Part shown: in pieces, positions 25,167 to 34,386 of the stretch
How positions within the stretch are numbered: position 1 is the first letter of the stretch
Layout: each line of letters starts with the position of its first letter
Assembly (NCBI GenBank): GCA_965276955.1
Contig: CBDIBP010000043.1
Span: 86,838-150,837, forward strand
Length of the DNA stretch: 64,000 bases
Source of the DNA: JABDEZ01 sp965276955
GTDB lineage: Bacteria; Bacteroidota; Bacteroidia; Chitinophagales; Chitinophagaceae
Direction: 5' to 3'
Made by a program: the position numbers and the translations under genes
Notes under the pieces: generated by a model
The model's database searches: none
What the model was told of the DNA's origin: nothing
Seen by the model: the letters and a program-made list of their open reading frames with translations, nothing else

Positions 25167-27080
25167 CTAATCTGTTATTGCATTCTCGTAAAACGAGTTG
25201 TTACTTTTAAATTCCGGTACCAGTTCCTTCATCTGGGCTACGGTTTCCAGTGTGTAGTGCTTTTTGGCGCTTATGAGCAACTTGGTTATCTTATCGTTTA
25301 TAGCCATAAAGTCGTATTCACGCACCTTGGCTATCATTATCTTATCGTGGTAGGTAGGCAATACATTCTCAGAATCGTTCAGCAATTCTTCATAAAGTTT
25401 TTCGCCTGGTCTCAGTCCTGTGAACACTATTTCTATATCTACATCAGGTTCTTTGCCGGCCAGTTTTATCATTTTGCGGGCTAGGTCCACAATTTTCACC
25501 GGCTGCCCCATGTCAAACACAAATATTTCGCCGCCATTGCCCATTACTCCGGCTTCTATCACCAGCTGGCAGGCCTCTGGTATGGTCATAAAGTAGCGGG
25601 TTATATCAGGGTGCGTTACCGTTATAGGGCCGCCATTTTCCAGTTGCTCTTTAAAGCGTGGTATCACCGATCCGTTAGAGCCAAGTACATTACCGAAACG
25701 TGTGGTTACAAAACGGGTTGGGAACGTCGCATTCTTGTTCAGACTGCTTTCGGCATTTTTATACAAGTGTTTGTAGTAGCTCTGGGTAAATATCTCAGCT
25801 ATCCTTTTAGAGGTACCCATTATATTGGTAGGGTTCACCGCTTTATCGGTCGATACCATTACAAACTTTTCTGCACCATTGGCAACAGCAAGTTCTGCCA
25901 GTATTTTAGTGCCTTGCACATTGTTCAGGATAGCTACAGAAGGGTTGTCTTCCATTAGCGGCACGTGCTTGTAGGCAGCAGCATGGTACACTATCTCAGG
26001 ATTGTATATCTCAAATAAGTGCTCCATACGCACCACATCGCATATGTCGCCTATGTAGGCCTTTATATTAGCATGCGGAAATTTTTCTGCCAGCTCCAGT
26101 TGCAGGTTGTGCATGGGGGTCTCGGCCTTATCGCATAGTATCAATAGTGATGGGCGGTAGGTAGCCAGTTGCCGCACCATTTCACTGCCTATAGAGCCGG
26201 CTGCCCCTGTTACAAGTATCTTTTTGCCACGCAGTTCAGAGTGCAGCTTTTCGTTGTTTATTTTTATCACTTCCCGCTCCAGCAGGTCCTCAATATTTAT
26301 ATTTTTCAGTTGTTCTGTATCCAGCTTGCCATCCAGCCACTGTTGTATAGGCGGCACCTGCTGCACGCGTATACCGTAGTTAAGGCAGGTATCTACCAGG
26401 TAATTGAGCTTTTCTTTGGGTATAGTACGATTAGCTATTATCAGCAACTCTATGCCTTCATTCCGCAGCTTGTTCAGGCTCGATTCGTCAGTGTTGTATA
26501 TCGGTATGCCTTCCATCAGCTTACCGCTCTTGCTCAGCATATCATCCAGAAAAGCTACTACCTGCACCTCACCATTGGGCATTTCGTTCATCACCTTCTT
26601 GGTCAGCAGGCCATGTTCGCTGGTGTTGTATACAGCAGCTTTTATCTTGGTACGGTCATCTTCGCGCTGCAGCTTGTAGAAATTAAAGCTGTACCGCACG
26701 AACAGGCGGTAAGATATGATAGCAAAGTTGACAATAAAGAAGTTAATGGCCACTACCGATATAGGGAATAGCAGTGCCTGGTTGGTCAGCAGGTCTATAG
26801 TAAAATAAAGCACTGCTGCTATGGAATTCACTATCAGTAGCCGGAAAGTATCTTCGATATTTGTGTACCTAATGATACCGGCATAGCTCTTTAACGTATA
26901 GAACAAAACCGTATTAAGCGCAAGGGTGATGCCCAATACCAGTTTTACATTGTAGTGCGATACTTCCTGAAGGTCGAAATTGAAACGCAGCAAAAAAGAA
27001 AAGAAGATACAAGACTGCACGCAGACAATGTCTAACAAAAATATTATCCAGCGGGGGAGTATCTTGATCTTGTACGCCAT
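25167..27080 (-). CDS. membrane nucleotide-sugar 4,6-dehydratase (WbpM/CapD/FlaA1 family)
   Basis: A 637-residue protein with four N-terminal membrane helices (about 10-120), a CoA-binding-like linker, and a C-terminal SDR domain. The NAD-binding motif is ILVTGAAGSIGSEM at about residue 290. The active-site region contains VYHAAAYKHVPLMEDNP and MVSTDKAVNPTNIMGTSKR, typical of UDP-GlcNAc C4/C6 dehydratases. These enzymes start synthesis of rare deoxy-amino sugars for surface polysaccharides. The gene is isolated here rather than inside a capsule cluster. Confidence 0.93.
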   Translation of the reverse strand: MAYKIKILPRWIIFLLDIVCVQSCIFFSFLLRFNFDLQEVSHYNVKLVLGITLALNTVLFYTLKSYAGIIRYTNIEDTFRLLIVNSIAAVLYFTIDLLTNQALLFPISVVAINFFIVNFAIISYRLFVRYSFNFYKLQREDDRTKIKAAVYNTSEHGLLTKKVMNEMPNGEVQVVAFLDDMLSKSGKLMEGIPIYNTDESSLNKLRNEGIELLIIANRTIPKEKLNYLVDTCLNYGIRVQQVPPIQQWLDGKLDTEQLKNINIEDLLEREVIKINNEKLHSELRGKKILVTGAAGSIGSEMVRQLATYRPSLLILCDKAETPMHNLQLELAEKFPHANIKAYIGDICDVVRMEHLFEIYNPEIVYHAAAYKHVPLMEDNPSVAILNNVQGTKILAELAVANGAEKFVMVSTDKAVNPTNIMGTSKRIAEIFTQSYYKHLYKNAESSLNKNATFPTRFVTTRFGNVLGSNGSVIPRFKEQLENGGPITVTHPDITRYFMTIPEACQLVIEAGVMGNGGEIFVFDMGQPVKIVDLARKMIKLAGKEPDVDIEIVFTGLRPGEKLYEELLNDSENVLPTYHDKIMIAKVREYDFMAINDKITKLLISAKKHYTLETVAQMKELVPEFKSNNSFYENAITD

Positions 27081-27362
27081 GGTCTAATGCTCAAAAGTTA
27101 TATGCAAATAATAAGCCAGATTTTTAATGATGGCTTATTATAATACAACTACTTCAAATCCAACCACTAAGATAAAAGTTATAGCTTAAATGCAAGTATA
27201 TGTAATAAGCTAATGTTGTTATTAATAAGTTAAACGCAAATATATGATACTTCTACGTGTCCATCTATATTAAATTAACAATACTTTTGTTAGCTGTAAT
27301 TTGACTAATTTTTTTTACCGTGTTCTTATTTTAGTTACACGAAGTTATTTGATATATTATTA

Positions 27363-30300
27363 GTGAATAAAAAAACCAACATCTCTTCTAAAAAACCTTT
27401 CACTTCGGTTGGCGACCAATTGAAGCGATCCTTTGTTACTATTAACGTAGCAATATTAATATTTTTTATAATATACCTGCTGCAGGCATATTTTCTCTAT
27501 AAAAAATCGCGGGTATCAGAGCAGGATGTGATACAAGTTACCGACCTGGTAGGCAAAATAAGAGCTACAGACGTAGATAATAGCAAGTTTGACGTAGCGC
27601 TTACCCGTTGCCTGCAGCATCATGATACTGCAATGGTGAACAGGGTGAAGTACTATAACCAGAAAATAAAGAAAGATATAACAGACCTTACGTACTACGG
27701 CATAAAAAAGGATATAAACCTGGATAGCCTGAATAATTTTGCGAAGCTGTATGATAAAAAGGCGGCACTTGCAGCATCTATCATGGGCCAGCAGGATGCC
27801 AGCGGTAACTATGCTACCTATGTATCTGCCGAACTGGTCTCTCTTAATGCCGCTATAGAGAACTATATCAATGTAACCGAAAACGTAGGCAATGAACTGT
27901 CTAACACCCGCAACGACCTTAATCTGCATTATAGCCGGTCTCGTGTTGTGTTTTCGGTCATCAGTTATGTGCTCATCAGTATATTCTTGTTGCTTACGCT
28001 ATATAAGATAAACCAGAACATAAAGCGCAGGACCATAGCCGAAGAGCGGGCACATATAAACGAGGCCAAGTATAAAAGCCTGGTTGAGGACTCTGGCCTT
28101 ACAATGCTTGTAGTAAACAAAAAAGGGGTAATATACTTTGCCAGTAAGAACATTGAAGAACTGGCCGGATATAAACCCGCACGCCTTATAGGCATGAGGG
28201 TGATGAAGTGTATACCCCGCCATTTTAGGGCACAGCTCCGCGATGTGACAGATGCAATAAACAGGAAAGGTGTATATAACAACACTATAGAACTGCAGAT
28301 ATTCACCAGTAAAGGGGTGAACAAGTGGGTGTCGTGCCGCATCTTCCCCGTGAACCAGGAGCGGGGCGAAATGCAGGAATGGCAGATTGTGATATGGGAT
28401 ATAGATGATGAGAAGACCATGAAGCTGGAGCTGGAAGAGATGGAGGCCGAACGCCGCACCCAGCAAAAGCTGATACAGGACATCATTGACAACATACCAT
28501 CTGTTATATATCTTAAAGACCTCAACAAACGCTACATCGTCATTAATAAAAAGATGGAAGAGATAATGGGCGTAGATGCACAGCGCATCATAGGCCTGTC
28601 TGACCTGGATATACTTGGCGACAATACAGAAGCGATAGAGAGTGACCTGGCCGATGAAAAAGTGATAATAGAAAAGAAGATTACGACTGTTGAAATAGTG
28701 AAAATGGTAGGTGATAAGCAGCATTACTTCTGGGTCACTAAATTCCCGCTGCTGGATGAGAATGGCAATGTAAAAAGTATTTGCGGCCTTGTAACAGATA
28801 TTAGTGAGCGTAAAGAAGTAGAAATAAGACTGCTGGCCGCCAAGCGTGAAGCTGAAAAAGCAAAAGCAGCACAAGAATCCTTCCTGGCCAACATGAGCCA
28901 TGAGATAAGGACGCCTATGAACGGGATAGTAGGTATGAGCAACCTGCTGATGGGTACCCAAATGACCAATGAACAAAAAGAATACACAGAGAACATACAA
29001 GATTCGGCACGAAACCTGCTGGCTATTATAAATGACATTCTTGACTTTTCAAAGATCAGGTCTGGTAAGTTCCTCCTTGAGCGCTCTTCTTTTAAGGTGA
29101 AGTCGGTCATCCGCAAATCAGTTTATCCCCTGCAGCTTAAAGCTGAGGAGAAAATGGTAAAGATGAATGTCACCTTCGAGCAAGGCATACCAGAGTTCTT
29201 AATGGGCGATCCTTTGCGCTTGCAGCAGATAATAATAAACCTTGTAGGCAATGCTATCAAGTTCACATCCACTGGTAGTGTAGATGTGCGGATATCCTGC
29301 ACTGATAAAAAAATGAATAAGGTGCACCTGAAGCTGGATGTATCTGATACCGGTATAGGTATAGCAAAAAATAAGCTCGATTATATATTTGAAAGTTTCA
29401 CCCAGAACAACGAAAATAAATCGCGGAGGTATGGCGGTACTGGCCTTGGGCTTGCTATTGTGAAGCAATTAGTAGAGCTGCAGCATGGTCATGTATCTGT
29501 TATCAGCGAACTTGGGAAGGGTTCTACATTCTCCTTCGAGATACCGTATGATGTGAGCGAAGAAGTGGCTACTGATGCAGTGGTGATACGCTCTGAAAAA
29601 CAAAAGAATTTACTGAATGGAATAACTATATTGGTAGCCGAAGACAATATAATAAACCAGAAAGTAGTAAAGAACACACTCCAGAAACAAGGCGCTAAGA
29701 TCACAATTGCCAACAATGGTAAAGAGGCAATAGATGCAATGAAGGAACAGTCTTTTGATGTGGTGCTTATGGACCTGCAGATGCCGGAAGTAGATGGTTA
29801 CAAAGCCACTCGGTATATAAGGCAGGTAATGAAGAATGATACACCCATAGTAGCTATGACTGCCGATGCGCTAAAGGGGGAAGCTGAAAAATGTTATGAA
29901 GCAGGGATGACCGGATTTATCTCAAAACCGTTCGAACCCTACGACTTGTATCAGCAGATAATAAAAATGACAGAAGGGAAGGAGAAAAACATTTTTTCAA
30001 ACAACAAAATTGAAGTAGCAGACATGAAAGCATTAGTGGATCTCAGCTTTTTGTATGATATATCTGACGACGATTCATCATATATATATGACGTTATAGA
30101 AATATTCTTGACAACAATGCCTGATGGACTGGAGAAGCTGGCCAGCCTTATAAATGATACCGATGACTACGATGCAATATCTCGCCAGGCACACTTCTTG
30201 AAGTCGAGCGTAAGTGTGATAAAGGTGCGCGACATGTACGATGACCTGGCAAAGATAGAGCACCTGGCAAAGGATATGGAAGCAAAAGAGGAAATAAAAA

Positions 30301-30389
30301 GGCTGCTTGCAGCACTACAGTCAATATATAAAGAAGCACACCCAATAATAATAGCGGAGAGGGAGAAACATAAACCTGCACAAATATAA
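27363..30389 (+). CDS. hybrid sensor histidine kinase with receiver and Hpt domains
   Basis: A 1008-residue membrane phosphorelay protein started at GTG 27363, the only start that keeps the first membrane helix complete. Helices at about 28-48 and 200-220 bracket an extracytoplasmic helical sensor. Two PAS domains follow, then HisKA (SFLANMSHEIRTPMNG, His513) and HATPase_c (VGNAIKFTSTG, DTGIGIAKNK, GTGLGLAIVKQL). The receiver domain has Asp804 in VVLMDLQMPEVDG, and a C-terminal Hpt domain has His944 in QAHFLKSS. The full His-Asp-His chain suggests that it passes phosphate to a separate response regulator, which is not encoded nearby. Confidence 0.95.
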   Translation: MNKKTNISSKKPFTSVGDQLKRSFVTINVAILIFFIIYLLQAYFLYKKSRVSEQDVIQVTDLVGKIRATDVDNSKFDVALTRCLQHHDTAMVNRVKYYNQKIKKDITDLTYYGIKKDINLDSLNNFAKLYDKKAALAASIMGQQDASGNYATYVSAELVSLNAAIENYINVTENVGNELSNTRNDLNLHYSRSRVVFSVISYVLISIFLLLTLYKINQNIKRRTIAEERAHINEAKYKSLVEDSGLTMLVVNKKGVIYFASKNIEELAGYKPARLIGMRVMKCIPRHFRAQLRDVTDAINRKGVYNNTIELQIFTSKGVNKWVSCRIFPVNQERGEMQEWQIVIWDIDDEKTMKLELEEMEAERRTQQKLIQDIIDNIPSVIYLKDLNKRYIVINKKMEEIMGVDAQRIIGLSDLDILGDNTEAIESDLADEKVIIEKKITTVEIVKMVGDKQHYFWVTKFPLLDENGNVKSICGLVTDISERKEVEIRLLAAKREAEKAKAAQESFLANMSHEIRTPMNGIVGMSNLLMGTQMTNEQKEYTENIQDSARNLLAIINDILDFSKIRSGKFLLERSSFKVKSVIRKSVYPLQLKAEEKMVKMNVTFEQGIPEFLMGDPLRLQQIIINLVGNAIKFTSTGSVDVRISCTDKKMNKVHLKLDVSDTGIGIAKNKLDYIFESFTQNNENKSRRYGGTGLGLAIVKQLVELQHGHVSVISELGKGSTFSFEIPYDVSEEVATDAVVIRSEKQKNLLNGITILVAEDNIINQKVVKNTLQKQGAKITIANNGKEAIDAMKEQSFDVVLMDLQMPEVDGYKATRYIRQVMKNDTPIVAMTADALKGEAEKCYEAGMTGFISKPFEPYDLYQQIIKMTEGKEKNIFSNNKIEVADMKALVDLSFLYDISDDDSSYIYDVIEIFLTTMPDGLEKLASLINDTDDYDAISRQAHFLKSSVSVIKVRDMYDDLAKIEHLAKDMEAKEEIKRLLAALQSIYKEAHPIIIAEREKHKPAQI

Positions 30390-30406
30390 ACTTAGCATTC
30401 AGGTAC

Positions 30407-30715
30407 ATGTATCACCAGGTTATAGATCTGCTGCAAAAGCACATGTTTCAATGCCCGTCAAGGGCATTGTTGCATTTTGATTGTCCCGGTTGTGGCCTGC
30501 AAAGATCTTTAATTGCATTGTTACGCGGCAATATTGGTGAAAGCTGGCACCTTTACCCGCCTGGTACTTTTATTGTGTCTATGTTCCTCTTTTTAAGTTT
30601 GCATTTATGCTTCAACTTTAAGAATGGAGCGGTCATTCTAAAATATTTCTACCTATGTACTACCATTATTGTTGTGATCAACTACATTTATAAAATAGTA
30701 ACACACCATCTTTGA
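30407..30715 (+). CDS. DUF2752 domain membrane protein
   Basis: A 102-residue protein with the DUF2752 signature: CPSRALLHFDCPGCGLQRSL followed by IALLRGN. Two hydrophobic helices follow (about 50-70 and 80-98). The C-x-x-C pair is invariant in the family; function unknown. Its TGA overlaps the ATG of the next gene (TGATG), so the two are cotranslated. It starts 18 bases after the hybrid kinase stop and may share its transcript. Confidence 0.85.
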   Translation: MYHQVIDLLQKHMFQCPSRALLHFDCPGCGLQRSLIALLRGNIGESWHLYPPGTFIVSMFLFLSLHLCFNFKNGAVILKYFYLCTTIIVVINYIYKIVTHHL

Positions 30716-31077
30716 TGCAACAGGGAAACGAGTATAGTCAAACAAATTTCAACCGTCCGGTGCAGAACCTGCCCAACGCCACTTTAGTGCTGGTGCTGGG
30801 TATAATATCAATTATTAGCTGTTGCGTTTACGGTGTGCCATCTCTTATATTGGGTGTCTTAGCCTTGGTGCTTGCCAACAAAGACACCAGGTTGTATATG
30901 CAAGATCCAAGCGCATATACTGTCGCTTCTTATAAGAACCTGAAAGCCGGTAAAACATGTGCAATGATCGGCTTGGTCATGTTTGTCCTTTTTGTGGTAG
31001 CGATCGTCGTGATATTTATGACGGTTGGCATAGAGGCGCTTTCTCATCCTGAAATGCTCAGGAACTACGCGCCTTAG
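30715..31077 (+). CDS. CCC-motif / DUF4190-like small membrane protein
   Basis: A 120-residue protein started at ATG 30715, inside the stop of the DUF2752 gene. A polar N-terminus of about 25 residues precedes two membrane segments: LVLVLGIISIISCCVYGVPS with its cysteine pair, and AMIGLVMFVLFVVAIVVIFM. The DUF2752/CCC-motif pairing recurs in Bacteroidota, which suggests that the two act as one membrane complex. Role unknown; partnership is inferred from overlap. Confidence 0.78.
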   Translation: MQQGNEYSQTNFNRPVQNLPNATLVLVLGIISIISCCVYGVPSLILGVLALVLANKDTRLYMQDPSAYTVASYKNLKAGKTCAMIGLVMFVLFVVAIVVIFMTVGIEALSHPEMLRNYAP

Positions 31078-31181
31078 TATCTTGGTTGCTATGGTGTATC
31101 TCTCACCCACAATACCCTTATGGATCATGCCCCGAGTTTTAAACAATAGGGTAGGTAGTAAGAACTGCTGCTATTATAGTG

Positions 31182-31189
31182 TACCTTTG
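31182..31189 (+). promoter_or_regulatory. candidate -7 box (TACCTTTG)
   Basis: TACCTTTG is identical to the clpX box and lies 30 bases upstream of the pseudouridine synthase start. Confidence 0.48.
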
Positions 31190-31219
31190 ATGCACATTTT
31201 TTTTGAGTAAATAATAAGC

Positions 31220-33091
31220 ATGAAACAACGACCATCGTCAGGAGGCAATAAAGGTTCTTATAGATCATTCAGGGAAACCGGGAGCGGAGGCGCAGGAAAA
31301 CGACCGGCATCATCTGGCCGCCCGGCATCTAAAGACAGGCCTTTTGCAAAAGATAGTGAAGGGCGTAAACCAGCCGACAAAGAAAGCCGTTTTAAAAAAG
31401 AAGAGGGCAAACCATACAGGCCAAAACCTGCTGATGGTACAAGTGACAGACCAAAAAGAGACTTTGGTGGAAAAGCGGTCCCAAGGGATGGGGCGCGCAA
31501 ACCATTTGAAAAGGGTGAGCGTTTTAATAAAGAAGAAAAACCATATAGAGCAAGACCAGAAGGGGCTGGCGACAGGACCGAACGCCCGAAAAGAGAGTAT
31601 GGAGGCAAGCCGGACGCAAGAGGTGGCGAGCGCAAGCCTTTTGAAAAAAGCGGTAGTTATAATAAAGAAGAAAGACCATCTCGCCCAAGGCCTGATGGCG
31701 GCACAGGAGACAGGAACGAAAGGCCGAAAAGAGAATATGGTGGAAAGGCTGAGGCAAGAGGTGCTGAGCGCAAGCCTTTTGAGAAAAGCGGTAGTTATAA
31801 TAAAGAAGAAAGACCATCTCGCCCAAGGCCTGATGGCGGCACAGGAGACAGGAACGAAAGGCCAAAAAGAGAATATGGTGGTAAGGCCGAGGCAAGGGGT
31901 GCTGAGCGCAAGCCATTTGAAAAGGCTGGCCGTTTTAATAAAGAGGGTAAGGCTGGTGATAGTGAAAGACCAGCACGCAAGCACGATGGCGCTGGTAGTG
32001 ATAAACCTCCTTTTGGTAAGAAGCCGTCAAAATTCAAGACCACGTCTAAGCGTGATGTAGGTAAAGGGCCTAAAACACCACATAAGTTTGATGACGAAAA
32101 AGCGCCACAGGACCCTAAAAAGGGAAGTTTTGCCCGCTCATTCGATTACCACGACAGGCCAAAATTTGATGGCCCTAAAAAGGAGCGTAGAGAAGAAGAG
32201 GTAGAAGAAGAAAAGCCAAAGACCGCTTTTAAAACACCACATAAATTCAAGAAACCTGGCGAAGAAAAACCAGCCCCAACCCAGGCTCCCAGTACCCATA
32301 CCGCAAGCGGCAAACCCAAAAGGAAGCCAAAGTGGGCCGATGAGGACGATGAAGAGGATATGGAAGATGAAGGGGAGAACAAGCAAATGACCCTGAACAA
32401 GTACATAGCCCATAGTGGTGAATGTGGCCGCAGGGAAGCAGCTGAACTGGTGAAACAAGGCAAAGTGAAAGTGAACGGTGAGCTGGTCACAGACCCGGGC
32501 TACCGTGTGCAGGATACAGACAAGGTGACCATGGTAGGTAAAAAACTGACCCCCGTAAAAGACCTTACATACATACTGCTGAACAAGCCTAAGGGATTTA
32601 TCACTACAACAGAAGATCCGCAGGAGCGCAAGACCGTAATGGACCTTGTTGATAATGCGGGCGTAGAGCGTTTGTACCCTGTAGGCAGGCTGGATAGGAA
32701 TACATCGGGTTTGCTGCTGCTCACTAATGATGGCGACCTAGCACAAAAACTATCTCATCCTGGTTATGCTATTAAAAAAGTATATCAGGTAACCCTTGAT
32801 AAGAATGTGACCAAAGTCGATTTTGAGAAAATAGTATCTGGTATAGAGCTTGAGGACGGTATAGCTGTTGTAGATGAGATAGCTTACCTGGAAAACAAGA
32901 ATGAGATAGGCCTGGAGATACATAGCGGTCGCAACCGTATAGTGCGTCGCATTTTTGAATCCATGGGATATGTAGTAGAAAAGCTGGACAGGGTAATGTA
33001 TGCTGGACTAACAAAGAAAAACCTGCCTCGTGGCAAGTGGCGGTTACTTACCGATCAGGAGATAGTACACATCAAGCATTTTAAGAGCTAA
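31220..33091 (+). CDS. RluB/RsuA-family pseudouridine synthase with long basic repeat domain
   Basis: A 623-residue protein. Residues about 390-623 are a normal RsuA/RluB enzyme: an S4 RNA-binding domain (MTLNKYIAHSGECGRREAAE), then the catalytic domain with Asp492 in VGRLDRNTSGLLL and the closing segment IHSGRNRIVRRIFESMGY. It would isomerise a uridine in 23S or 16S rRNA. The first 390 residues are low complexity, dominated by Lys, Arg, Gly, Pro and Glu. They contain tandem units of about 46 residues with the core RPKREYGGKAEARGAERKP, two of them nearly identical in DNA. The repeat arm probably adds unspecific RNA binding; that is inference. Confidence 0.9.
   Translation: MKQRPSSGGNKGSYRSFRETGSGGAGKRPASSGRPASKDRPFAKDSEGRKPADKESRFKKEEGKPYRPKPADGTSDRPKRDFGGKAVPRDGARKPFEKGERFNKEEKPYRARPEGAGDRTERPKREYGGKPDARGGERKPFEKSGSYNKEERPSRPRPDGGTGDRNERPKREYGGKAEARGAERKPFEKSGSYNKEERPSRPRPDGGTGDRNERPKREYGGKAEARGAERKPFEKAGRFNKEGKAGDSERPARKHDGAGSDKPPFGKKPSKFKTTSKRDVGKGPKTPHKFDDEKAPQDPKKGSFARSFDYHDRPKFDGPKKERREEEVEEEKPKTAFKTPHKFKKPGEEKPAPTQAPSTHTASGKPKRKPKWADEDDEEDMEDEGENKQMTLNKYIAHSGECGRREAAELVKQGKVKVNGELVTDPGYRVQDTDKVTMVGKKLTPVKDLTYILLNKPKGFITTTEDPQERKTVMDLVDNAGVERLYPVGRLDRNTSGLLLLTNDGDLAQKLSHPGYAIKKVYQVTLDKNVTKVDFEKIVSGIELEDGIAVVDEIAYLENKNEIGLEIHSGRNRIVRRIFESMGYVVEKLDRVMYAGLTKKNLPRGKWRLLTDQEIVHIKHFKS
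31496..31906 (+). repeat. tandem repeat inside pseudouridine synthase gene (135-138 bp units)
   Basis: Units start at 31496, 31631 and 31769. The last two (31631-31768 and 31769-31906) are 138 bp each and almost identical, differing at only a few third-codon positions. The first is 135 bp and more diverged, and partial units lie on both sides. All periods are multiples of three, so copy number can change without breaking the frame. Confidence 0.9.
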
Positions 33092-33118
33092 CAATTGCAG
33101 CATAAATAAGTAAAGTAC

Positions 33119-34276
33119 ATGTTCATTACAGCGCCACGTATACATGATGGTATGCAATGGTTGCCACCAGGCACAGTAATAGAAGTAGATGACAATGGCA
33201 CTATAGCTGGCCTGCACCATATAGATAAGTACCCTGGGGCAGTGCATTATGAAGGCATAATATGCCCGGGGTTCGTAAATGCACATTGCCACTTAGAGTT
33301 GTCGCACATGAAAGGGATGATACCGGAGCACACCGGACTCATCCCTTTTTTGCAGACCATACCCCGCCACCGGAACGACCATACAGAAGAACAAAAGAGA
33401 ACAGCCAGGCAACAAGCTATGCAAGATATGCTGGCGAATGGTATAGTGGCGGTGGGCGATATTGCCAATGTGGGCGATGCACTTGATCTGCGTGCGCATG
33501 ATAAAATGCATTTCTACACGTTCGTAGAGGCTATCGGTTTCTCTGATGCGAACGCACAACGCTCTTTCGACCGCTCACTGGAGATCTATAACACCTACGC
33601 AGCACAGCCTTCAGGCAATAAGATATTAAAACAGGACATAGCGCCGCATGCACCTTATTCCGTTTCAGCTACACTCTTCGGTCTTATTGGTAAACACGGT
33701 AACGGTGTGCTATCTGTACACAACCAGGAAAGCGATGCAGAAGATATGTACTACCGCCACAAAAAGGGGCCAGTGTCAGATCTGCTACATGGGTTGGGTA
33801 TAGACGATAGCTCTTTTATTGCGCCAGGTGTTTCATCTTTGACCGCATACCTGCAATGGCTGCCGCATAGCCGCCCACTGCTATTGGTACACAATACCTG
33901 CACCCCGGAAGCGGATGTGGTACTTGCCCAAAGCCTGGTACCCGAAGTGTATTGGTGCATGTGTCCGGGAGCAAATTTATATATAGAGAACAAGCTGCCT
34001 GACGTGGATATGCTGCTGCGCAACAATGCTACACTGTGCATAGGCACAGATAGCCTGGCATCTAACCACCAACTTAATATACTGTCAGAATTACAATTGC
34101 TAAAACAACATTATCCTGCACTGGATTGGGAATTATTGCTGCGATGGGGCACTTACAATGGTGCATGTGCCTTGCAGATGAACGATAAAATTGGGCAAAT
34201 AGCAATTGGGAAAGCGCCGGGTATTATAAACATTAGTAATTTAGAGCTTGGTAACATTTCCATTATCAGCAGTTAA
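33119..34276 (+). CDS. amidohydrolase superfamily metal-dependent deaminase/hydrolase
   Basis: A 385-residue TIM-barrel amidohydrolase. Metal-binding motifs are visible: GFVNAHCHLELSHM (HxH), DIAPHAPYSVS, VHNQES with the conserved Gln-Glu, VHNTC, and CIGTDSLASNHQLN with the terminal metal aspartate. These fit the Amidohydro_1 cytosine/guanine/aminodeoxyfutalosine deaminase group. Substrate unassigned. It begins 27 bases after the pseudouridine synthase and may be cotranscribed. Confidence 0.85.
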   Translation: MFITAPRIHDGMQWLPPGTVIEVDDNGTIAGLHHIDKYPGAVHYEGIICPGFVNAHCHLELSHMKGMIPEHTGLIPFLQTIPRHRNDHTEEQKRTARQQAMQDMLANGIVAVGDIANVGDALDLRAHDKMHFYTFVEAIGFSDANAQRSFDRSLEIYNTYAAQPSGNKILKQDIAPHAPYSVSATLFGLIGKHGNGVLSVHNQESDAEDMYYRHKKGPVSDLLHGLGIDDSSFIAPGVSSLTAYLQWLPHSRPLLLVHNTCTPEADVVLAQSLVPEVYWCMCPGANLYIENKLPDVDMLLRNNATLCIGTDSLASNHQLNILSELQLLKQHYPALDWELLLRWGTYNGACALQMNDKIGQIAIGKAPGIINISNLELGNISIISS

Positions 34277-34386
34277 CATAATAATAATGATCAATTATTG
34301 TTTCTATTAGTAATTATTGATCATTTTATTATTTAAGTTTGCCAACTTAGCATCATTACCCGGAGTAATATGAGTGTCCTATCCGC

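Noticed and set aside
31310..31984. Long open frames on both strands across the repeat arm of the pseudouridine synthase gene
   Set aside because: Repeat periods divisible by three keep several frames open; only the plus-strand frame joins the S4 and catalytic domains.
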